64,000 nt of DNA from Polydactylus sextarius (taxonomy: Eukaryota; Chordata; Actinopteri; Polynemidae): NCBI GenBank assembly GCA_016801845.1, contig CM028922.1, forward strand, positions 8,115,501 through 8,179,500, in the 5' to 3' direction. A program made the position numbers and the translations under genes. Within the stretch, counting starts at the first letter, position 1; each line of letters starts with the position of its first letter. Below are positions 34,700-47,345 of the stretch, one piece after another. The notes beneath the pieces are model-generated. The model ran no database searches. It saw only the letters and a list, made by a program, of their open reading frames with translations, and was not told where the DNA came from.

Positions 34700-37450
34700 T
34701 GCTGCAGCATAAACAGCACACTGTTGCAGTGAAGGGGACAGTCTCCATCAATAGTGTTTAACTGACGCACTCCACAGGTTCTCTTACCTAATCGACAATA
34801 TGTGTTATTCCCTCCTAAACAAATCATCAGACTGGTTTCTCATGACCTAAATTCAACATTTGGTTGAATTTAGGCAAGGAAACCTGTGACCTTGCTTGTA
34901 GGGCAGGATCATAGTCATGGCTGAAAGACATTGACAGGGGATGGACACTGCAGTCTTTACTGTCAGATGCAATGTACACCCAATTATCTGTATGAAATAG
35001 AGATTTAGGGGTATAGTATATGTGCTCATGGTAAATTGCAGGTAAAGAAATGGCTTGTTTAAATCTCTTATTGTTAAAGTGAATCTAAATATGGATCAAA
35101 ATGTTGAGATTTTGAAACATGTCTAGTTTCCCTTGGTTGAATGAATAAATTTCAATTGTTTCTTTAAATCTGGCATCTTACTTATCAGCTTATATGGTGA
35201 AGAGTAGCATTAGAACAATAGCAAACAGACTCATATTTAAACATGAGCTGAGAGCAATATTAGCATTCCTCAGAGAAGTGTTTGTATCCACGAGATGAAT
35301 GTAAATCGAATACTCACTTTCCACTTTTTGTTTGCTGTTCTGTTTTGATCTTTGTTCTCCACTCACTCCTGAGAAAAAATAGGCTCTTTATCTGTGTAAT
35401 TCTATTTAAAGCTAACTTTGTGTAATGCTGTATGGCTCTGGGTGGAGTACAGCAAGTTTTTAAAACTGTTTCTAAAAACTACCACTATAAATCTATAGTT
35501 TCCAAAATCCTGTTCAATAATGTCCAATAATAGCCAAATATCTTGAACGAGTATTTAAAGAAACAGTTTGTACAAATAAAAACTAAAGAACATCATCCAT
35601 AAATGTGTATGTCCTGTACATCTGTTTTTTCTGTGTGTGAGGTCCTTGTAAATTTCCGTAGTGTGACAAATCAAAAAATAGTTTTTACACAAAGGGATTA
35701 AACAGACACTGATTCAGAGAATAGCTGGACTCAAATGACATGAGTACATTTATTGTCAAACAGTAATAGATTCAGTAACGTGGCACCAGTGTGCGATGCC
35801 TGTAGCCAATCCTGTTAAGTACCACTCAGTATTCTGAGACAGTAACTCCTCTGTGGGTCTGCGTTACATGTGTTTGCGTATGTGTGTGCACACACGTCAA
35901 ACACACACAATAAATCACCAATGTTCAACATACATTGAATGAGTGGATGAATACCATTACACTTTAATATCGTCAATGTTTAAAGTGGGGTGGGTTAGGG
36001 CACATAGCTGTGATGTATGAGGTTTCTGCTGAGTTATTGATATTCATGATGTCTCTGAGAAGGTTTAAACATTCATGAGTGTCTGAAGGAGAATTTCTAT
36101 CTTTCTGAAGACTTTGGCGGTTTTTTTTTGTTTTTTTTTACCTCTACTGTTTGGAGTCAAGATTAATGGTTAAGGGTGGGGATGTGAATGCATTATGATG
36201 CTGCACAAGTTCAAAAATACACAGATTTGTGCGTGTGTGTCAGTCATTTCTAATGCCAGTGACTGGCAGCTTTTCCCATGACGACTGCACAAAAAGTAAA
36301 AGATGAAGTATTAGCATCTGCGTCTCTCTCTCTTCCTTTGTCTTTGAGCTTCTCTCATTTTTTTCTCTGCTCTCTAACCCTCCCTTGATTTTTCTGCCCT
36401 TATTTCTCCTCCCTTTTTTATTTCTTTCTAGCCCTTCTCTTAATGCCCCTATCTCCAAGTTTCCTCTGCTCACACTGGGTAATATGAATAAAGTCGCAAA
36501 CCCATTTCTAAAAACTTGCATCTAAAAATAGCAGCTCAGTGAATTCCAGAGGGTATACATGGGGTATTATGTGATATTTTCTTTTATTTGCTTTTCATTT
36601 TTTACTGCAGCCCTGCTGAGCAACTTCCTGGGGCCTGCTCTTGAATCTATAAGTGACACTGTACATGAACGTGTTTGAATTCACTATAGCTGCTCATTGT
36701 ACTCACTCAGTCTAATAGACTCTGAGATGCAGAGGAATGATGTTTTATATGAACAGTGGGGTGTGGGACGTATAGCAGTAGGAGGTAATGGAGGTGGGGT
36801 GTTTCCTTAATGCAGATGACTCATTCTTGTTGAAGCCTTGCATCAGCTTTGTGCCTCAGCTTTGCTCTTGCATGAAAATCCCTGAAGTTCCTGCTTCACA
36901 TTTTTTATTTAAAATGAACGAATTCTGCAGTCCCCCTCCCTTCACACCCCGATCTCTCCTCTTTCCAGTGTGTGAGCTGTGCATTGTGAATATTTGTTCC
37001 ATGCTGGGATTTGTACATCTAAATGCCTTATATGCACTACAGTTTTAATGATCTTTCTCTTTTTTTTTTTTACACCTCTGTGCTTCATTGTGAGCTAGCT
37101 TTCCCTTCAGGGACAACAAGTCTAAATAAGATTATAAACTAGTCCTTTGTAAGTTAAGCTTCTTGCTGCACCAGCAACTACTGTTATAATATCAAAAGGG
37201 TTGCAAAAACAGGCTGATTAGAGGTATTTGATGTGGGGGGAAAAACAACAGGAACAAGTTTGTTTACACTAATTGGAACAATATTAGATGTTATTTTAAT
37301 GTTTACATGCAAAAAAGTGCAGTGTGGACATTAAATCAAAGGGTAGAATATGTACAATATTGTGGATATTTGAGTATTGATTCTTGATATTAGAAAGTCA
37401 GTTGTTGCAATGTATAGCAGGATAATGGGCAGCATTTGTATTTCTTTCAG
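34700..37450. other. Non-coding region
   Basis: I see no gene or identifiable element. It is AT-rich with a few T-runs (36121-36139, 37061-37071). Confidence 0.5.
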
Positions 37451-38197
37451 GTTAAAGTGGTGGTCCAGAGTAATTTCACCACGCATTCAACTCGAATGCA
37501 TCCTCAAGAGCTATTTTACGCCGGTCAAAGTAATGTCAAGTTTGACCGTCTTTTGTTTTCACAGTCACATAGCTAACAATGAAAGGAAGTGGGGCAGTCA
37601 GCCAAACATATCTAAATCGCAGTTTTTTAACCACCAATAAAGGTCAAAATATCACTTTGACAGTAGCATGAATAGGGCCCCTACACATAAACCGAAGTAC
37701 CAATAGCTTAGTAAGTGAACCAAGAGTTTAATTACCCTTGATGTTGCTCCAAATGAGCAGATTCATAATTTTCCTCATTCTTTATGGACACATCAGCCAG
37801 TTGTTTAGGAAAATGACAAATCTGCTGATCTGGACCGCCCTTCACCACCTGTTGTTATGAAAACAATACGCTGAATAAAATAGTCTTTTTTTAATAAACT
37901 CTCGTTACACTTACTAAGATATTGGTAGTTCAGTTTATGTGTAGAGACCCTATTCATGCTACTGCTAAAGTGAAGTGCTATTTTAAGCTTTATTAGTGGT
38001 TAAAAATGGCAATTTAGATAAGTTTGGCTTGCGGCCCCACTTACTTTCAATTTTTAGCTTATTGGCAGTGAAAACAAAAGACAATCAAACTCAATATTAC
38101 TTCCAACGAAAATATCTCTTGAGGGGGTGTTCGACTTGTAGCCTAAGCATGGTGAAATAGACCCTGGATTGCAATTACTTTGGACTATCACTTTAAC
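37451..38197. mobile_element. Foldback/MITE-like element with long inverted arms
   Basis: The left arm (about 37451-37720) and the reverse complement of the right arm (about 37905-38197) align over nearly their whole length. Shared landmarks include GTTAAAGTG at the tips, CCTCAAGAG, GTCTTTTGTTTTCAC, AGCCAAAC, TAGCATGAATAGGG and CTACACATAAAC. The unpaired centre (about 37721-37904) shows no coding capacity. A non-autonomous DNA transposon is the simplest reading. The family was not determined, and a target duplication could not be defined with confidence. Confidence 0.85.
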
Positions 38198-38199
38198 CC

Positions 38200-41100
38200 A
38201 GTGGGAAATCTGCACTGCCACACTGTCACATAGTATGATAATAAAGACATTAACTCTTAACTTGAAAAAAAAAAAGAAAAGAAAAGAAATGCAAAGTATG
38301 ATGCTGTATTTTTTCCCTTTGTTAACCTCCAAAAACCTCCCGTCTCATACTACAAACCATGTTGTCAGGCAGACGGGGTGAGCACAGAAAGTATAGTATC
38401 GCGGCTGAGTAAGCTGTCTCTTCGTTTTGGGTCATGAAGCTCTGAGTCAAGCAACGCTGACGAGTAAATGGCAATTACTGAGTTTAACTCTGCATATTTC
38501 ATGAGTCTGAACCGCGCTGCAAAAAAACTGCACACTGGCAAAAACGCGAACATGTAGAATCCTTGTTTATGAAATATATGATTTTGCTTAAGACATAATT
38601 AGATCAAACGTTTATTACAGGGATAAAATTCAGTCTGTGAACATTTTTATGATCGTGTCATTTTGTTTGTACAAGTTGTTTCACTTCCGATCCGGTCATT
38701 TACTTCCCACCATCCATTTATTGACCTTTTTCTTCATTGTTGGTGCACTGCAGTGCAGTGAGTGGTTTGAAATGAACTTAACTAAGGGCTGTCATGTCTG
38801 CAGACAGTAGACTGTGTGCAAGGAGTCTTCATGTGTTGGCTAATTCCACTAATTGAATCATTTCAGAAACACTACTCCAAGATGTATAAGTTCACCTCTT
38901 CTAGACTTGAGAAAAATGTGGCATTCAAGAGCAGAGGAAAAATATCTAGACTTCCCTCACATCAGTCACATTTTTGAGAATATCCTTCACGAGTAAGATG
39001 AGCAGAAAGTGCAGCTGTGAGCAACAAAAACTGACAACAAAAGACTGGCAGAGCTGAAGTATCAATGGCTTCCCCCTGCGGGTTCCCTGCTTCACTCTGA
39101 CATCCCAGAAGTGCCCAAATGTTTTGTCCTGAGCCAGGAGAGACACTCCTGCTTCATTAGCATCTCAATTCCTACGAGGTAGATGAGGGGAAACCGGGGG
39201 ATGCAGCGCCTGAGTGTGCTGTGAGGTGTTTTGCATTTTCGGGTGGGGCAAGTCTTTCCTCCTGTACTGGGAGCTAGAAGTTTCTTCTCCCAAAAACTCT
39301 TTCTTTTCTGTTTTTGTTCCCTCCTACATGTTGTTTTTTTCTTATTTACCAGATCTTCAAAGTAAAAGCAGAGATTTGAATGGGAATGTTGCTCGGGGTA
39401 GGGTGGGAGTGGGGGAAGGCTCAAGTTGAGCATGTTGTATGTAAAATATTTACAAATCCAATACTGAAAATACAAAAATGCAAAGATTTTTATGAGTCAT
39501 GCCTGATATCTGAGGATCCAAGGGCGAGAAAGTCAATGCCATGTGTTTGTGCAGTTGTGCTTGTGTTAATTCTCTCTGTGAGCATAGAATATTAGCTTCT
39601 TGTGTACCACAGTGAATCTGACGCTATCATTACAATATTAACCTGAGGCCAGAAGAGAAAGCGGGAGACTGAGTTTAGCCAGAGAGATCTCATCAATATT
39701 TAAGAAGCACAGTCAGTAGTGAAGCAACTCTGACGCAGTCAGGCTTCGACGCTGGAAACCCTGAATTCTGAAAAGCTGCATCAGCAACAGTTCACACATA
39801 AGAAAAACATGTCAGTCTTTTTCGTTTTTCAGTGGAGTTTAATTTAAAAAAAAAAATGTATTTTTCTCAGAGCAAGTTGTTTGAAAAACATAACCTAAGC
39901 TATAGAACTCAACTTCAATCTGAGGCCCGATTTATTTTCTGACACCAGCTTGTTTCTCTGTCGTATTACAAGGCATATATCAGATTTCCTGTATTTGGCA
40001 TCACTAACTTGTAATGTCTACATTATTGCAGTTGTGTGCCACAATAAAAATACTAGAGAACAGCACAACAACTCTATTTTTAATATCACAATCACTGCGA
40101 GGCATAAAAAAGATACTTACTGATATAGACTCAGATGCTCAATTAGTGCATTTGCAGAAGTAAGTGTATTTCTTGTATTAATTTGTAAAATATATTTTTA
40201 TAGAAGATTTAATTTCCTGAGAGTTTATTTTAACACCTGTTGATGCCAAATTGTGTTTACTCTCTAAAGAAAGACAGGAAGTCTCCCAGACATTTTGGTG
40301 TTTTTATTGATTTAAATTTAACTCCCACATCAAGTCTGTTACAAAATGAGCCCACTTTCATTTCCAAGACAGACAAGAACTAATTCAGACTTCAGAGTAA
40401 GTTACACAGTCTTATTTTAGACCTCCCCGAAAAAAAGGCAGCGACAGCTCATTCAGAGTTTTAATCCCTGCACTGACTGCAGATGTCTCCAAGAATTGAA
40501 ATCACTTAATGCCCCAGGGTCTGAGTCCATCTCTGACCTGTTTCCACACAATGAACCTTCCAAACCTCTTAAGTCATCAGGGGCTTGGTCTGCTTTGTGC
40601 TTCTAGGATCAAAACAAAACAGGATGAATCTTCATTCCCTGATGATGCTACATGAGAATCTTCAGAAGATTCTAGAAGATTCTGGCAGATGTTTGGCATT
40701 TTTTGGTTTCATTTTGTCACAGAGGAAGCAGGGTGAAAGCCTTTGCCTTTACTATGACATAGTTATGGTTTATCACACTACTTTAAAAAAAAAAAAGTAA
40801 AGGTAAGCAAGGTGAAGGCTTTTGCTTAACTGTGGGGATTTAGGACTCTTTTAGGAGCAGTTATTATTGTGTTCCATAAGTGGTTTTGGATGAATTTTGG
40901 CATCCTTTTGTTTTTTTCTTTTGCACCAATAATTTGGACCATATAGGGGCCTCCTTCCTTCCGAAACTTTGCCAAAATTGGGCCAAACTTGGCCCGTAAT
41001 GATTTTGCTATCTGGCAACTTCTGCTACTTTTGTGAAACTTATAAAAGACTTTTATGATGTCCTCTGCTTGTAATTGTTCTAATAACTGCACTGTTACTC

Positions 41101-41818
41101 ACTGTGACTTTATATGTTTTATTATTATTCTCTCTATGCATTTATACTTCTTTTTATCTATATTAATTTTCTCTGTATATTAGAATTCTGTTGTATAACT
41201 TGCCACTGGAGAACATATGGACATACATGGAATTAAATCTCATTAAGTGTAATATAATCTGTCACTTGTATGACAACGGAATATTGAATGGACAACCAAA
41301 GACAAGGTGAATCTATTCATGCATAAAATAACAAATGGTTGAGTTAGTAGCAAAGCAAGTAAGCGAACAACAGAAGTGATTTTATGTAAACAAAACAGGT
41401 GCAACAATAAATGTGACTCCCAAACGGCAAAACAAAATGATAAATCTTTATCTTCAAACATCTTTCTGTCTTCATGTCAGTCTGTCTGTTTTTACACTCT
41501 TTGCCTTTTTTATCCCCCATGCTCCCGCTTAACTTTTATTCCCCCCTTGTTTTTGGCCTCTGTCTCATTTCCTTTAAAAGCAAACACAGCTCTCCTGATA
41601 GCGAAAGCAGCACCATTATCAATTACTCCCCGTCTGCTGCACCAAATAACCCCCTACCCCACCCCCTGCAGACACAGCACATTTCTTTGGCCTGGAGTGG
41701 GAAAGAAAAAGGGGAACAAGAATGAAAAAGAAAGAAAAGAGAGGAGGGCAAAAGATGAAGAAAGACTGAAAGAGGGGTAGAGAGACTAGGAGAGAGAGTC
41801 AAAGAGAAGGAGCAGCAG

Positions 41819-41820
<2 letters not shown>
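38200..41820. other. Non-coding region
   Basis: I see no supported gene. Short open frames, including one at 40826-41092 (-), show no recognisable domain. Confidence 0.5.
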
Positions 41821-41822
<2 letters not shown>

Positions 41823-41869
<47 letters not shown>

Positions 41870-42010
41870 ATGCTTACATCATTAAACATTATATTGCCTT
41901 TCTTGAGGTGGGCTTGGTGATAAGGGAGCTTCTTGCACATTATGGCTTCATATATTAAAATATAGCCACTGGAATTAAATATCCTCCTGCATGTGTGTGA
42001 GTGTGTGTGT

Positions 42011-42059
<49 letters not shown>
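41823..42059. repeat. (TA)n and (TG)n microsatellites
   Basis: TA repeats run at 41823-41864 and TG repeats at about 41991-42059, interrupted by GTGA units. Confidence 0.9.
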
Positions 42060-42061
<2 letters not shown>

Positions 42062-42990
42062 ACGTGTCCTCATTTGACCCAGCCGATGGGCTCATCACAT
42101 GCACGGTATGAAATAGGAGCAGCGGTTCGGGATACGCTGGCGGGGGTTATTACTGCAGCATCGACTAAAATGTGTGCATTTGAGGAATTAATGTCCATTA
42201 ATGGAGGCTCAGTGATTGGTCATTTATCGAACGGTAAAATGCAGTAGCTAGGTGAGCTCTCGCAACAAGTGAAAATGGACGACATTAAGACCAGCTAGTT
42301 TACTTAATCTTAATGCTCATAATGAGCTATGGTAAGATAATAAGTCAACTAAACATTCCACAAATAAAGAAATCATTTGATACATTTTGTTTTGTTATTT
42401 TTTTTTACATCCTTTTATTCACTACATCAGTCATTACGTTATTTAAAACTTTATATATTCTCAATGTGCAGAAAGTTTTTAAAGTAATAAAACTTTCACA
42501 CTATTATATTATAGTTCATATTATTAGTCATGGTTAATATATTGTTTTGCAGTATAATTAACTTCTTTTTTTAAAATTTTCCTAAAATATCGGTTGCAAG
42601 CTGTTAAAGTGGATTAAAAGTATATTTTTCTCTGAGTTATAAATGTGAGTTAGTGTCAAATCCACTGCTTTTAATGTACTTTAATAACTGTCCACTGATG
42701 TTCTAATAACCTCAGCTGAAGCCTCGTCTCTAAGCTTCTGTTAGTTGGAGCCTCAGCGAGAATTTACACAAGTCACCCCGAGAAAAACGATGTTGTCTAC
42801 ACAAAGACAGCTGCATTCTTGTAAGAGACACATTGTGGCTAATTCTTCTCATAGTACTGTTCTGTTTCCTCCTCTCTTCTCGCCTCTCTCATCCTCTCTG
42901 TGCGTGCCGAGCCAACGCCCAGTTGCTGCAGTGCAGCTTCACTTCCCTGCCTCCGAGAGACTCGGCCTCCTCCCTCTCCTGATCTGAACA

Positions 42991-42991
<1 letters not shown>

Positions 42992-43026
<35 letters not shown>
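42992..43026. repeat. (CT)n microsatellite
   Basis: An uninterrupted CT run lies about 85 bp upstream of a TATAAAAA motif. Confidence 0.9.
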
Positions 43027-43029
<3 letters not shown>

Positions 43030-43109
43030 CCTCTGTCTCTCTGCAGTGAGGGAGGTTGGGCAGTAAAGTGAGTTTTTGTGCTACTCGCCACCTCAGAACT
43101 GCACTGCCC

Positions 43110-43117
43110 TATAAAAA
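43110..43117 (+). promoter_or_regulatory. Possible TATA box (weak)
   Basis: TATAAAAA follows GC-richer sequence (42860-43110) and a CT tract. No coding exon follows within several kilobases, so it may be a promoter of a non-coding or distant-exon transcript, or chance. Confidence 0.2.
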
Positions 43118-43119
43118 CA

Positions 43120-45400
43120 ACAGGAGCACATAGCTACTCTTTGTAAGCACTTGTTCAGTCAATAAGTTTGTTTTAATATTTTTTGGAAAAACTTGCGACC
43201 GTTGGAAATCATCCTGGCTCACACGCTGGCGTAGTTTTATTTATTCAATAGACATAAAACGCAAGTTTAGGAGATGAAAAAAAAAAAGACAAGGAGTTAT
43301 ATTTATCTTTAAAAGAAACACTGCAGCAGACAAAATGTCTAAATTTACATCACCTCCTCCTTTATGTCCTCGCTTCTCTGCACTGTTGGCAAACTTCATG
43401 ACCCCAAACAGACTCGGGCAGATCACCTACATGAGTACAACTTGCTGAAAGTTCAGTGGCTTGGATTGTTTTTTTTCCCCCTCAGAGACTTCATGGCCTT
43501 AATAACTTTAATGACCTAATTATTAAAGCTTTGTGTTATATTGTCATAGATGAAGTGTTGGTGTGAGAAAACAGTGACATGTTAGTCAGTGCTGGGACCT
43601 AATGGGACTAATTTGACAGTAAAATGACACAAAGCGCTGATTGCTTCTTCTCAGAGCTGATGAAAAGTTATCAGTAACTTCTTACTAACAGTCAGTCATG
43701 TGATGATGCGCTAATATCAAATGTGCTGCTTGTTGCGACAAAACTGCAGCAATTTATATTATAAGATGCATAATATATATCATGTGTGGCATGTTCATAC
43801 CTTAATGAACATTTGAACAAACTTTTAACTCATTCTGCTTGTCCTTTTCTATTTTAATGTTATTTAAGTATAGAAAATAATCTTGTTACAAAAGATTTTA
43901 GTGGTTACATTCCTTTTGTAGCCCCCAGTAAGTTTGGTGATGGGTTTGTGTCATGTGACTTCTCATTATATCATGACATTCCCTGCCCTGTCCTGCCGTT
44001 CCTATCATATGCTATTACATCCTGTCACATTCTATCTTGCCCTGTCATTTTACATCGGTCTATGTCATGTTGCATCACACCACAGCATGACATAAAGCGA
44101 AGACTGCAGCTACGATAACGACCAGCACGTGCTGTGTCATAGTACGAGCAGCCACCTGAAAGAGATCAGACCTCTACATCTCAGCTGTACCAGCTAATCT
44201 ATGGAACAAGGTATTTACTATTGCAAGTTTGCAGAACCTCTGCAAAGCAAACACATTTACTGTAATGTAACGCTTGTAAAAAAGAAGAAAAAAATGGCAC
44301 AGTCCAGTCGATCAAGCATTGATCGGAAGCAGTGCGAGCCTTGTCCTCAAGAGCACTTAAGCTGCTCTCTCAGGGCCTGCCAGGTAATCCAAGCCTCAGA
44401 GGTCAGCGAGTTTCCCAGCACCAGGGAGAGAGGCAAGGCTGCAGCTCCAGCGTGAAAGAGACAAACCAACCTGCTGCTGGATTCTGTGGTGATTTCTGAG
44501 AATTAATCTACACCTTTCAGTGTACCTCCTTTTTTTTTCTCCCACACACTCACGACAGAGACATGAACAATGATGGGAGGTGTAAGTTTAAGGCACGAGT
44601 AGAAATCTCATAACTGTTTTTGAACGCTGATAAATATGCAAGTTGCACCATCATCAGCTGCTTACTGAAAGGGCTTTGACAATGAAAAAGGAGACTGTAT
44701 TATAAGCAATGCAGAATCGCCCTGTGCGCTAGTCTCCTCATCAGCATTTCAGACGGAAAGAGAGAAAGTTTGCATTATTCTTCTCCTTGACAGGAAGCTG
44801 GTCTGCAGTATTGTGGCGTCTTGGCTTCCACAGGGGTGACTCTGAGATAATTTCTGGGTGTCTGCCAAGTGAGTTTCACCCCCAAGCACTTTGGTTCTCA
44901 CAGAGTGGGTTTAGCATGCCCAGTTTTGATGATCAATGGGCCCTAATGGAAAGGCGGTCATGCACAGAGTGCGATTTAAAAAGAACACGGAGGTCCTGTG
45001 CCACTTTTTTTCCCAAAGCCATTTTCTTTGTGACACCATAAATCAATTGTACTAATCTAATTTTTATGACGCTTTCAAATGCCCAAGCGTCAACTCAAGA
45101 AAAAAGGTTCTTAAGCTTAACAAGTACATAAGCATTTAAGAGACTTTCTGCTATCTGCTTTATTTAAGTGAGATGAGAAGATTTATGGTTCATGTTTCAA
45201 TGCTTGATATGAGCCAGATTGGTTAAACAGAGGCTGTAAACATTGGGAACAGCCTTCATCTGTCCAGTACACTTTAACATCTAATTAATTAACATTTAAT
45301 ACATGAATGGTTTGTCCCATACAAAAACCCATGTCAGAAAAGTTTAGCCACACAATTGTTGCAATAATCCCTCACAGAATTCCCTTTTAAAATACTTAGC
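43120..45400. other. Non-coding region, partly degenerate repeat
   Basis: I see no gene. At about 43976-44092 the sequence loosely repeats units of the CCTGTCATNN and CCTATCAC type, a diverged short-period repeat. Confidence 0.4.
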
Positions 45401-45404
45401 TTAG

Positions 45405-45720
45405 CATGAAGTCTTTATGCTAAGCTAAGATAGGCTAAGAGCTTTGTGACTATAGCTTCATATTTAACAGGCACAAGAGTGGCATTGACCCTCTGATCTA
45501 ACTTTCTGCATTAGAAATAAAACAATTAAATGAATAGTATGAACTCTGTATGCTAAAATATGCTAAGCTAAGCTAGGCTAAGCTAATAGCCTTGTGTCTG
45601 TAGCATCATAATTAACAGACAAGGGTGGGACGGACCCTCTCATCCAACTTTCTGCATAAGAAATAAGCCAATTAAATAAATATCATAAACTCTTTATGCT
45701 AATCCAAGTTAAACTAATGT
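45405..45720. repeat. Diverged tandem array of a teleost dispersed repeat
   Basis: Three successive blocks begin TCTTTATGCTAAG (about 45412), TCTGTATGCTAAA (about 45545) and TCTTTATGCTAAT (about 45691). The first two continue through TAAGCTA-rich sequence, a TAGC(T/A)TCATA-TTAACAG stretch, and CCTCT(G/C)ATC(T/C)AACTTTCTGCAT; the third is partial. The unit is about 133-146 bp. The motif set matches the end of a repeat I recall from many fish genomes. Confidence 0.65.
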
Positions 45721-47269
45721 CCTTGTGGCTTTAGCTTCTTGTCCAAATTTTTGCACAAAAACAGTTGTTTTAAGACTTGTAATAGCAGGCCTGGTCTAAG
45801 ACACAGTCCCTTATGCCCTTTCATTTTAATAAAATACATATACATATATGTATATATACATATTCTTTTGTTTTGACACTTCTCTCTTCATGTCTTTGGT
45901 TTTCTTTAACCATAATTAACATCTCAGGATGAAAAACACACCATCCCATTGTCCTGTAGTGCTGCAGCTGAACTGCTGAGCAAACCCCACTGCCTTTTTT
46001 TCAGTGTATCTGCATTGGTGTTCTTACCATAGCCATATGTTATTGCTCCCCTGCTGAACATTGCTACATAGAGCCAACAGGAAAATATTAGGGAATATGC
46101 GGTGGTTTATTGCTTATGCTGAGGTTGCTTAATTGGATGTTATGTGACACAAATGTCAGTGTGTTTCTGCATCATTACACTGCAGTTTTAAATGAATGCA
46201 GCGGCACAGAAAGTGAGGCCTGCAGTAAAGAGAGAAAGAACAAAAATTGGGGAAAAAACAAGTGATTTTCTCAGGATAGAAACTAACATATCATATCTTA
46301 TTTATATCTTGGGGGATTAAAGGGATTTTATAGGTGATCTGAGAGTATGTTCCTACATCAAGCCAGTACTTTCTCCTTAAAGCCTGGTGAGACAGACTCA
46401 TACATTGAAACTTTGCTGACACCTACAGTTTAAAGTGTGTAAGTGCTGATTGCTTTGCTACAAGCACTGAAATAAAACATAAAAAATGAAGCAGAGAAAC
46501 TCTCTCTCCCTTGTGAAACATTAATTCTGACAGATTGATGTCAGATTGATATTGGAACCATCACTGCAATGCACTTTGAATTATTATGTAAGATATTGTG
46601 TTTCATAAAGGGTTTTATATTGACTTTATACGGATTTGATGGGGTACAACTGCCATTGAAGTTAAATTGAAGTTAGTTGTATAACGAACAGTGCATCCGC
46701 CGCTCCAGGCACCACACACACACACACACACGGATAAACTGTAGTATAAGATAAGATCCCTCCACTGTTCACTCTCTTCACCACATTATAAACTCCTTTG
46801 GGTTTTCACTTGATCCCCATCCTATAGCTATTAAAGATCACCTACTTATTATACACTTTGATGTGCTGATACACTCAGTAAATGGTGTCTATTCTTAATG
46901 CAGCATGTGTGGAAACATCAGAGCAAGGTGAAGGGAAAGGCGTGTCCTTACAACGCTCAAAACATGTCTTCTTATTTCAGAAACGGCTGTAGATTTTTAG
47001 ATTGGACACAGCAGCACTGGCTGGGCCCCAGAGGTTTTTTTTTTTTTTTTTTTGCTGAGGGAAGTGCAAGTCATCGTCAAGGGCAAAAAACAGTGGATGC
47101 AGAGGGAGTCTGCTTTGGAGTTGGGCCAGATGGCATGTGACACAAAACTGAAAAAGACACTGCGAAAAACGGCAGGGCATTTCAGGGACATGAAACAATT
47201 GCACCTATGACATATGTTAATATTTGTGTGACGCAACAAAACAAATCACAATAAATTAAAAATAAATAA
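45721..47269. other. Non-coding region
   Basis: I see no gene. A CA microsatellite lies at about 46709-46732 and a T-run at about 47036-47053. Confidence 0.5.

Positions 47270-47343
<74 letters not shown>
47270..47343. repeat. Compound (TA)n(TG)n microsatellite
   Basis: TA repeats (47270-47289) pass directly into TG repeats (47290-47343). Confidence 0.9.

Positions 47344-47345
<2 letters not shown>

Noticed and set aside
43110..43117. TATAAAAA as the start of a protein gene
   Set aside because: No plausible coding exon follows on either strand for several kilobases. Retained only as a weak motif.
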